Assembly (NCBI GenBank): GCA_026125625.1
Contig: JAHCKU010000177.1
Span: forward strand, 1 to 6,667
DNA length: 6,667 nucleotides
Reading direction: 5' to 3'
From: Burkholderiales bacterium
Lineage (GTDB): Bacteria > Pseudomonadota > Gammaproteobacteria > Burkholderiales > SHXO01
Shown in pieces: positions 1-4,575 of the stretch (within the stretch, counting starts at the first letter, position 1; every line of letters starts with the position of its first letter). The position numbers and the translations under genes are program-made. The notes under the pieces were generated by a model, which did no database searches, had not been told where the DNA came from, and was given only the letters and a program-made list of their open reading frames with translations.

Positions 1-39
1 GACAGGACACGCCAGAGCTTGCAGGGAGCGCAGCCATGA
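1..39 (+). CDS. Possible 3' end of an upstream gene (partial)
   Basis: From base 1 a frame stays open and ends at a TGA at 37-39, giving a tail DRTRQSLQGAQP. The stop overlaps the relaxase ATG at 36 in an ATGA arrangement like those at the traR/lipoprotein and traG/RHH junctions of this window. In Tn4371-type elements the gene before the relaxase is usually a TraF-like S26 signal peptidase, but nothing in twelve residues identifies it. The segment could equally be an untranslated leader: the frame of the relaxase itself is also open to the window edge. This is a weak call that needs upstream sequence. Confidence 0.2.
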   Translation, partial: DRTRQSLQGAQP

Positions 40-2018
40 GCGACCGCCGCGACGACGATTTCCGCGCGCGCCCCAGCGCCCCGAAGAACCGGGGCAAGGG
101 CCAGGGGCAGAGCTTCGTTTCCAAGGTGCTCAAGCAGGCGGGCAAGGCCAGCGGCGGCAAGTCCACCGTGCGCCGTCCGGCATCGGCGCATGGCACAGGC
201 CAGCGCCCCGGCTCGCGCCTGGGGCGCGGCCATACGGCGGCGCGCTTCGCAGGCACCAAGCTGACGCCCATGTCGCGGCGCGTGACCATCAAGACGCTGC
301 TGGTCAATCAGCGCAACGCCAGCCCGCAATCGCTCGCCAAGCACCTGCGCTACATCGAACGGGACGGCGCCGGCCGCGATGGCGAGCCAGGCCGGGCTTA
401 CGGGCCGCAGGCCGACGACGCCGACCTCGACGCTTTCAAGGAACGCTGCGCCGACGACCGGCACCATTTCCGCTTCATCGTCTCGCCCGAGGACGGCGCC
501 GAACTGGACGACCTGCGCACCTATACCCGGCATCTGGTGAGCCGCATGGAAGCCGACCTGGGCACGCGGCTGGATTGGGTGGCGGTGGACCACTGGAACA
601 CCGACAACCCGCACACTCACCTGATCGTGCGCGGGTGTGACGACACCGGCAAAGACCTCATCATCGCAGGCGACTACATCGCCCACGGTTTCCGCCATCG
701 CGCTGCCGAGCTGGCGACCGAATGGTTGGGGCCGCGCACCGAGCTGGAAATCCAGCAGACCTTGCAGCGCGAGGTGGAGCAAGAGCGGTGGACGAGCCTG
801 GATCGCACCCTGCAACGCGAGGCTGGCGAGGACGGCCGAGTGCAGATCGAACGCTTCAACGAACCGCGGCTGCAACGCCAGCGCCTGCTGTTGATCGGCC
901 GCCTGCAACGCTTGCAGCGCATGGGCCTCGCCGACGAGATGCAGCCGGGCACCTGGGCCGTCCATGCCGACGCGGAAAAGGCTCTGCGCGCGCTGGGCGA
1001 GCGTGGCGACATCATCCGCACCATGCAGCGGGCCATGCGCAGCGAGCCGCGCGAGCTGGCGGTGTTCGAGCCGGGCGACGATGGCCGCACCATCGTCGGC
1101 CGCGTGGCCGCGAAGGGGCTGGCCGACGAGCTGCGCGACCGGGGCTATCTGGTCATCGACGGGGTGGACGGCAAGGCCCATTACGTCGCGCTCAACGCCC
1201 GCGACGAGCTGGCGAACTACCCGACCGGCGCTGTGGTGGAAGTGAAGGGATCGGCCGACGTGCGCGCGGCCGACAAGAACATCGCCGCGCTGGCGAGCGA
1301 TGGCCTGTACCGCACCGATCATCACCTAGCCGTGGCGCAGGGCCAGGCCATCCCCGGACGTGACCCGCAGGAAGTCGTCGCGGCCCACGTCCGCCGACTC
1401 GAAGCCCTGCGCCGGGCCGGCATCGTGGAGCGCGTGGCCGAGGGACTATGGAAGGTGCCGGACGACTTGGCCGAGCGCGGGCGCCAGTACGACGCGCAGC
1501 GCCTGGGCGGCGTGGCGGTGGAGCTGAAATCGCACCTGCCCATTGAGCGGCAGGCCCGCGTCATCGGCGCCACCTGGCTGGATCAGCAGTTGATCGGCGG
1601 CGGCAAGGGCCTGGGTGACCTGGGCTTTGGCGGCGAGGCCAAGCAGGCCATGCAGCAGCGCGCCGACTTCCTGGCCGAACAGGGGCTGGCAGAGCGGCGT
1701 GGGCAGCGCGTGATCCTTGCCCGCAACCTGCTGGCGACGCTACGCGGGCGGGAGGTGGCAGCGGCGGCTCAGACCATCGCTGCCGAAACCGGCCTGGAGC
1801 ACCGCGCGCTGGGTGATGGCGAGCGCATCAGCGGCGTCTACCGGCGCAGCGTGATGCTGGCCAGCGGGCGCTTTGCGATGCTCGATGACGGCAAGGGTTT
1901 CAGCTTGGTGCCCTGGAAGCCGGTGATTGAACAACGGCTTGGTAAGACACTCGCCGCCACCGTCCGTTCGGGAAGTGTGACCTGGGAGATCGGGAGGCAG
2001 CGCGGCCCGTCGATTTGA
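36..2018 (+). CDS. traI: Conjugative relaxase (VirD2/TraI-like, with DUF3363-type C-terminus)
   Basis: This 660-residue protein is the predicted site- and strand-specific nickase that cuts oriT, attaches to the 5' end and pilots the strand through the coupling protein into the mating channel. The first ~80 residues are basic and low in complexity, suited to DNA binding. A likely catalytic tyrosine is Y106 in HLRYIERDG. A conserved strand follows at 143-152 (HHFRFIVSPE). The metal-binding histidine motif DHWNTDNPHTHL spans 185-196, with H186, H193 and H195 as the candidate ligands. About 250-655 matches the DUF3363 region typical of ICE relaxases of this type. The ATG at 36 has GGGAG just upstream; the frame is open to the window edge, so an earlier start is not excluded. 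The C-terminus ends WEIGRQRGPSI, and a diverged copy of that end lies just downstream. The gene is also called virD2 or rlxS. Family assignment comes from motifs and recall. Confidence 0.93.
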   Translation: MSDRRDDDFRARPSAPKNRGKGQGQSFVSKVLKQAGKASGGKSTVRRPASAHGTGQRPGSRLGRGHTAARFAGTKLTPMSRRVTIKTLLVNQRNASPQSLAKHLRYIERDGAGRDGEPGRAYGPQADDADLDAFKERCADDRHHFRFIVSPEDGAELDDLRTYTRHLVSRMEADLGTRLDWVAVDHWNTDNPHTHLIVRGCDDTGKDLIIAGDYIAHGFRHRAAELATEWLGPRTELEIQQTLQREVEQERWTSLDRTLQREAGEDGRVQIERFNEPRLQRQRLLLIGRLQRLQRMGLADEMQPGTWAVHADAEKALRALGERGDIIRTMQRAMRSEPRELAVFEPGDDGRTIVGRVAAKGLADELRDRGYLVIDGVDGKAHYVALNARDELANYPTGAVVEVKGSADVRAADKNIAALASDGLYRTDHHLAVAQGQAIPGRDPQEVVAAHVRRLEALRRAGIVERVAEGLWKVPDDLAERGRQYDAQRLGGVAVELKSHLPIERQARVIGATWLDQQLIGGGKGLGDLGFGGEAKQAMQQRADFLAEQGLAERRGQRVILARNLLATLRGREVAAAAQTIAAETGLEHRALGDGERISGVYRRSVMLASGRFAMLDDGKGFSLVPWKPVIEQRLGKTLAATVRSGSVTWEIGRQRGPSI

Positions 2019-2026
2019 ACCGCGCG

Positions 2027-2080
2027 TCCTGGGAGTTCGGAAGGAAGCGCGGCTTGCGACGCTACGACCCAATAATGTAG
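2027..2080 (+). pseudogene. Remnant of a second relaxase 3' end
   Basis: Bases 2028-2053 match 1981-2006, the end of the relaxase gene, at 23 of 26 positions. Two of the three differences fall at first codon positions and one at a third. Read from 2027 the copy gives SWEFGRKRGLRR and then a stop at 2078-2080, against TWEIGRQRGPSI in the intact gene. The offset is 47 bases, so the copy is out of frame with the intact relaxase. It looks like the tail of a different relaxase allele left at the boundary of the cargo rather than a functional gene. A local tandem duplication that later diverged is the alternative. Confidence 0.6.
2052..2060 (+). repeat. 9-bp direct repeat near the cargo edges, left copy
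   Basis: GCTTGCGAC at 2052-2060 occurs again at 3062-3070. The two copies flank the low-GC arsR-SRPBCC segment and lie about 1 kb apart. They could be a target-site duplication or a short homology used for the insertion. A 9-bp match between two ~100-base GC-rich regions also arises by chance a few percent of the time. Confidence 0.3.
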
Positions 2081-2108
2081 TCTTAACTTAATTAAGTCAT
2101 TACTACAT
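2075..2108 (+). promoter_or_regulatory. Nested inverted-repeat operator upstream of arsR
   Basis: Outer arms ATGTAGT (2075-2081) and ACTACAT (2102-2108) are exact reverse complements. They share a centre at 2091/2092 with a perfect inner 12-bp palindrome, ACTTAATTAAGT (2086-2097). The site is AT-rich in a GC-rich neighbourhood and ends 9 bases before the arsR start. ArsR-family dimers bind such dyads over their own promoters, so autorepression by the adjacent ArsR protein is the natural inference. Two concentric dyads might be bound by one or by two dimers. Confidence 0.7.
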
Positions 2109-2111
2109 AAT
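2083..2111 (+). promoter_or_regulatory. Candidate sigma70 promoter for the arsR operon
   Basis: TTAACT at 2083-2088 (4 of 6 to the -35 consensus) and CATAAT at 2106-2111 (5 of 6 to the -10 consensus) are separated by the ideal 17 bases. Both boxes lie in or next to the dyad, so a bound repressor would block polymerase. Initiation about seven bases after the -10 would fall on the arsR ATG at 2118, and there is no Shine-Dalgarno sequence before that ATG. The transcript may therefore be leaderless. Confidence 0.55.
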
Positions 2112-2117
2112 GACGCA

Positions 2118-2414
2118 ATGAATAGCCTGACCGCCCTCGCGGACCCTACGCGCCGCCGGATCGTCGAGACACTTGCTCGTGGGCCACTGTCGTCCGGAGA
2201 GATCGCGGCGCATTTCGACATCACGCCACCTGCGGTCTCGCAGCACTTGAAGACTCTGCGCGTGGCGAAGCTCGTGCGCGTGCATGCGGAAGGACAACGA
2301 CGGATTTACGCCCTCGACAAGGAAGGCGTTGACGAAATCTCAAACTGGGTTGAGCAGCTCAGAAAGTTTTGGGCAGACAAATTTGATGCCCTGGAAGATG
2401 CGCTGCGCAAATAG
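2118..2414 (+). CDS. ArsR-family winged-helix transcriptional repressor
   Basis: A 98-residue protein with the compact ArsR fold. The N-terminal helix reads LADPTRRRIVETLARG (residues 7-22), the helix-turn-helix is near 25-50 with recognition helix TPPAVSQHLKTLRV, and the beta-wing is at 55-66 (HAEGQRRIYAL). The C-terminal helix, ~70-97, would aid dimerisation. It contains no cysteine and lacks the ELCVCDL-type metal site of arsenic sensors, so arsenic or cadmium sensing is not supported. It fits the branch often encoded next to SRPBCC/AHSA1 proteins, and such a gene follows 18 bases later. The likely role is autorepression through the upstream dyad, with an unknown signal. No ribosome binding site precedes the ATG, in line with a leaderless message. 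Its GC content is below that of the flanking transfer genes. Confidence 0.9.
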   Translation: MNSLTALADPTRRRIVETLARGPLSSGEIAAHFDITPPAVSQHLKTLRVAKLVRVHAEGQRRIYALDKEGVDEISNWVEQLRKFWADKFDALEDALRK

Positions 2415-2438
2415 TTTTGACCAACCGGAAGAATGACG

Positions 2439-2954
2439 ATGAACAACAAAGGTGAAGTATCAACTGTGGGATGCGTGACCTTCAGACGTGTCTTACCTGG
2501 ACCGATTGACAAGGTTTGGGCACACCTGACCAACACAAAACTGTTGCCATCTTGGTTTGGCGAGGACAGCAGCATCGAAGGGAGGCAAGGTGGTGCGGTG
2601 CGCCTGATGGGCGGCCACATACGCGGCGTTGTCACGCAATGGCAGCCACCGAAAAGGCTTATCTACACCTGGAATGTCTTTGATCCAACTGACAGGCCAG
2701 ATGCAGTTTCGACCCATCCTGAATCCTACCCAACTTTTGAACTGGAGCCGCGAAGCGGAGGAAACGAAGTGACATTGACTTTCAAACACTTTCCCATTCC
2801 TGAGCACATGATTCTGCAGAGCGCTATGGGATGGCACACCATGCTCGATATTTTGACTACTGCGCTGCTCGGCGAGAAGGTCGAAGAGCGATCCGTCTAT
2901 ATGCAGAAGAACGCCGCACTTTACGGTGTTGATCTCAACAATCTAGCGCGGTAG
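2439..2954 (+). CDS. SRPBCC/AHSA1-domain protein
   Basis: A protein of about 171 residues that looks like the Bet v 1/START-like SRPBCC superfamily, AHSA1 (Activator of Hsp90 ATPase 1-like) branch. Visible family features are an N-terminal strand followed by PGPIDKVWAHLTN, then LLPSWFGE, the strand-rich core GGHIRGVVTQWQPPKRLIYTW, TFELEPRSGGNEVTLTF, and a C-terminal helix beginning near GWHTMLDILTTALLG. These proteins form a hydrophobic cavity for small ligands; the ligand here is unknown. Pairing with an ArsR gene is common, and the two are probably co-transcribed. An ATG at 2433 is in frame, but GGAAG at 2427-2431 lies only one base from it and seven bases before the ATG at 2439, so 2439 is preferred. 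The gene is AT-richer than the ICE core (42% GC in 2761-2820), consistent with later acquisition. No signal peptide or membrane segment is seen. Confidence 0.85.
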   Translation: MNNKGEVSTVGCVTFRRVLPGPIDKVWAHLTNTKLLPSWFGEDSSIEGRQGGAVRLMGGHIRGVVTQWQPPKRLIYTWNVFDPTDRPDAVSTHPESYPTFELEPRSGGNEVTLTFKHFPIPEHMILQSAMGWHTMLDILTTALLGEKVEERSVYMQKNAALYGVDLNNLAR

Positions 2955-2984
2955 CCGTGTCAACTTCCTGCGCGCTTCTGGAGA

Positions 2985-2997
2985 CGGCACAGTGCCG
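2985..2997 (+). promoter_or_regulatory. Perfect CGGCAC-A-GTGCCG inverted repeat upstream of traR
   Basis: The 6-1-6 palindrome lies 31 bases after the SRPBCC stop and 122 bases before the traR start. The same hexamer occurs three times directly and once inverted in the traG leader (4481-4530). It could be an operator for a regulator of this element. As RNA it can form only a short hairpin with no T-run after it, so a terminator for the SRPBCC gene is less likely. Confidence 0.45.
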
Positions 2998-3013
2998 GCA
3001 AGAAGAACCGGAG

Positions 3014-3026
3014 GCCGATATTCGGC
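3014..3026 (+). promoter_or_regulatory. Short inverted repeat in the traR leader
   Basis: GCCGA (3014-3018) and TCGGC (3022-3026) flank three bases, making a 13-bp dyad between the two other 13-bp dyads of this leader. It may be an operator half of a larger control region, or chance in GC-rich DNA. Confidence 0.2.
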
Positions 3027-3056
3027 TGCGTCCCCGTTGAGGAACAGGAGAAAGCA

Positions 3057-3110
3057 ATGGCGCTTGCGACTCCGTATTGTTCCACCTTTGCACGCCGTGC
3101 ATCATGGTAG
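3057..3110 (+). CDS. Possible 17-codon leader ORF before traR
   Basis: ATG at 3057 is preceded by a strong AGGAG (3046-3050, spacing six) and opens a 17-residue ORF, MALATPYCSTFARRASW, that stops at 3108-3110, nine bases before the traR ATG. Its ribosome binding site is better than that of traR (AGGG at 3109-3112), so translation of this ORF could deliver ribosomes to traR. The sequence resembles no family I know. It may also be the start of a gene disrupted when the cargo came in, or spurious. Confidence 0.25.
   Translation: MALATPYCSTFARRASW
3089..3101 (+). promoter_or_regulatory. Candidate LysR box (TGCACG-C-CGTGCA) before traR
   Basis: This perfect 6-1-6 palindrome fits the T-N11-A pattern of LysR-type binding sites, with T at 3089 and A at 3101. 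It ends 18 bases before the traR start, a place where a bound TraR could repress its own gene. Position and pattern are seen; binding is inferred. Confidence 0.4.
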
Positions 3111-3119
3111 GGCGTCGCG

Positions 3120-4064
3120 ATGGAACTGCGCCATCTTCGTTGTTTCGTTGCGGTCGCAGAGGAGCTCCACTTCGCCCGCGCGGCCGAGAAGCTGCACATC
3201 GAGACATCGCCACTGTCGCGGGCCATCAAGGAACTGGAAGAAGAACTGGGCGTGGTGCTGTTCGCCCGCACCACGCGCAGCACACGACTGACCCGTGCTG
3301 GCAAGCTATTCCTGGAGCATGTGCGCCGTGTGTTCAAAGCCTTGGAACAGGCACGCGACAGCGTGAAAGCGGCAGCAAACGGCTTTCATGGCCAGTTGCG
3401 CGTGGCCTTGTCGGACGGCATCACGCCATCGCGTTTGCCGGCTTTGCTGGCGCTGTGTCGTCAGGAGGAACCCGAGGTTGAAATTCGCTTCTTCGAGGTG
3501 CCGCTGTCGCAGCAGATCAAGGGTCTGCATGAAGACCTGTATGACGTAGGGTTCACGCAGTCCGATGAAGTAGGCGATGGCGTTACCGCCATACCTGTTT
3601 GGAGCGATCCGATCGTAGTGGCAGTTCCCGCGCGGCATCCGCTGCTGGCGCACAAGCGCATTCCCCTGGATGAACTGCTGCGCTATCCGCTTGTCCTGTG
3701 TGATCCGCAAGTATGTGAAGGCCCCGCCAAGCACATTGATCGGATACTGCGACGGGTGGACATGGAGCCACTTGTCGCAGAGCGAGTCGCTTCCTGTGAT
3801 CTGATGATGGCGCTGGTATCGGCCGGCTTCGCGCTTGGGCTGGCGGGTGCCGCGCGTATTGCCAGCAGCCCTGAAACGGGCGTGGTGGCCCGGCCGCTGG
3901 CGTTGCGCGTGCCGCCGCTGACGACCTACCTGCTGCACGCCGAAGGCGAGCCGTCCGATGTGCTTGCGCGGTTCATTGAGCGCGTGCAGGCCATTGAGTC
4001 ACCGGAATCCCCAAGGCCCAAGCCGGGCCATCATTCCGATTCCCTGGAGGAACCTGCGCCATGA
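3120..4064 (+). CDS. traR: LysR-type transcriptional regulator TraR
   Basis: A 314-residue LysR-type regulator. The N-terminal winged helix-turn-helix covers residues 1-60 with the classic FARAAEKLHIETSPLSRAIKELE (about 18-40) and the LFARTTRSTRLTRAG wing. A linker helix runs to about 88, and the periplasmic-binding-like effector domain occupies ~90-295, starting GQLRVALSDGITPSRLP. Length is normal for the family. In Tn4371-type ICEs a LysR-type gene called traR sits between relaxase and traG, and this protein resembles those from memory. It probably controls transfer functions in response to a small co-inducer that cannot be named from sequence. The ATG at 3120 follows a weak AGGG. The stop overlaps the next gene's start by ATGA, which suggests translational coupling. 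It is unrelated to the LuxR-type TraR of Ti plasmids and to the DksA-like TraR of F. Confidence 0.9.
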   Translation: MELRHLRCFVAVAEELHFARAAEKLHIETSPLSRAIKELEEELGVVLFARTTRSTRLTRAGKLFLEHVRRVFKALEQARDSVKAAANGFHGQLRVALSDGITPSRLPALLALCRQEEPEVEIRFFEVPLSQQIKGLHEDLYDVGFTQSDEVGDGVTAIPVWSDPIVVAVPARHPLLAHKRIPLDELLRYPLVLCDPQVCEGPAKHIDRILRRVDMEPLVAERVASCDLMMALVSAGFALGLAGAARIASSPETGVVARPLALRVPPLTTYLLHAEGEPSDVLARFIERVQAIESPESPRPKPGHHSDSLEEPAP

Positions 4065-4339
4065 AAAGGATCATCCCGCTCTTGCTGGTGGCCGCGTTGA
4101 CTGCCTGCGGCCAGTCCGAGACGCCTCAGAAGGCCAACACCTCGGAAGCGAGTATCCCAACGGTGGAAGAACTGGCGGCCAATCCCGAACGGCTCAAGGA
4201 ATTGCGCCAGCAATGCAAGACCGACCGACCGAAGCTCGGCGACGTGTTGTGCAACCGGGTGGCCGAGGCCACGCGCAAGCGGTTCTATGGCGACGGCGAA
4301 ACGCCCTACACGCCACCGAAGGAATCGCCCAAGTTTTGA
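4061..4339 (+). CDS. EexN-like small lipoprotein, putative entry exclusion
   Basis: This 92-residue protein has a lipoprotein signal: a basic start (MKR), a hydrophobic core IIPLLLVAAL and lipobox LTAC with the lipidated cysteine at C16. Glycine at +2 favours sorting to the outer membrane. The mature part carries the short EexN-type signature LAANPERLKELRQQC (38-52) and a second cysteine at C64 (DVLCNRVAEA), a pair that may form a disulfide. EexN-family lipoproteins are linked to entry exclusion, stopping a donor from receiving another copy of a like element; that role here is inferred from family and from its place before traG. GGAGG at 4046-4050 lies ten bases before the ATG. It overlaps traR by ATGA and is followed by an intrinsic terminator, so the two form one unit. 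TrbK-like exclusion lipoproteins are an alternative label. Confidence 0.82.
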   Translation: MKRIIPLLLVAALTACGQSETPQKANTSEASIPTVEELAANPERLKELRQQCKTDRPKLGDVLCNRVAEATRKRFYGDGETPYTPPKESPKF

Positions 4340-4381
4340 TCGCTGGCGGTTCGCCGCATCGCCTTCAATTTTCTGCTCGAC

Positions 4382-4414
4382 ACGCCGCAATGCGCCTGCG
4401 CTTGCGGCGTTTTT
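4382..4414 (+). terminator. Intrinsic terminator after traR-lipoprotein unit
   Basis: ACGCCGCAA (4382-4390) and TTGCGGCGT (4402-4410) form a perfect 9-bp stem around an 11-base loop. The stem runs into five T at 4410-4414. It starts 43 bases after the lipoprotein stop and should end transcription from traR, so that traG depends mainly on its own promoter or on read-through. Confidence 0.85.
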
Positions 4415-4475
4415 CTTTGCCTCGCCCCCGCACTCATTCTTTCTTTTTCCTCGACCTTTCTGCTGAAAACGGTCT

Positions 4476-4481
4476 TTGACC
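4476..4481 (+). promoter_or_regulatory. Possible -35 element for traG
   Basis: TTGACC matches the -35 consensus at 5 of 6 bases and sits between the terminator and traG. No convincing -10 follows at the usual distance; the best hexamer, GATCCT at 4499-4504 with a 17-base spacer, matches at 3 of 6. An activator-dependent promoter would fit, since CGGCAC repeats start within this box. Confidence 0.25.
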
Positions 4482-4530
4482 GGCACTGACCCGGCACCGA
4501 TCCTGACGCTTGCGGCACATCTCTGTGCCG
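4480..4530 (+). repeat. CGGCAC repeat array in the traG leader
   Basis: CGGCAC occurs at 4481-4486, 4492-4497 and 4513-4518, and its reverse complement GTGCCG at 4525-4530. The direct copies start 11 and 21 bases apart, close to one and two helical turns, so a protein would meet them on the same DNA face. The hexamer is also found as a perfect palindrome before traR. A binding array for an ICE regulator is the likely meaning; the owner could be TraR, the downstream RHH protein or a protein outside the window. Confidence 0.45.
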
Positions 4531-4531
4531 C
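4512..4531 (+). promoter_or_regulatory. Hairpin in the traG leader
   Basis: GCGGCACA (4512-4519) and TGTGCCGC (4524-4531) form a perfect 8-bp stem with the four-base loop TCTC. No T-run follows, so it is not an ordinary terminator. It ends 44 bases before the traG start, and may act as an mRNA stability or translation element, or as an operator dyad in DNA. Confidence 0.45.
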
Positions 4532-4575
4532 GCTTTCCATGAGGAACCAGCGCAGGAGAAATCGGAGGCCAGGTC

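Noticed and set aside
722..1363. 213-residue open frame inside the relaxase
   Set aside because: Alternate + frame of the relaxase with Arg/Ala/Gly-biased, low-information translation; no ribosome site or family resemblance.
2110..2121. Three-codon ATG-ACG-CAA-TGA frame overlapping the arsR start
   Set aside because: Too short and without a ribosome site; probably an accident of the AT-rich operator.
2433..2438. Earlier ATG for the SRPBCC gene
   Set aside because: The GGAAG sequence is only one base from this ATG, whereas it is seven bases before the in-frame ATG at 2439. The earlier start adds just two residues.
2992..3481. Two open frames overlapping the traR leader and 5' end in other frames
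   Set aside because: They overlap the clear LysR helix-turn-helix coding region and translate into Arg/Ser-rich sequence without motifs.
3306..3938. 210-residue open frame on the - strand opposite traR
   Set aside because: Shadow of traR; no recognisable domain.
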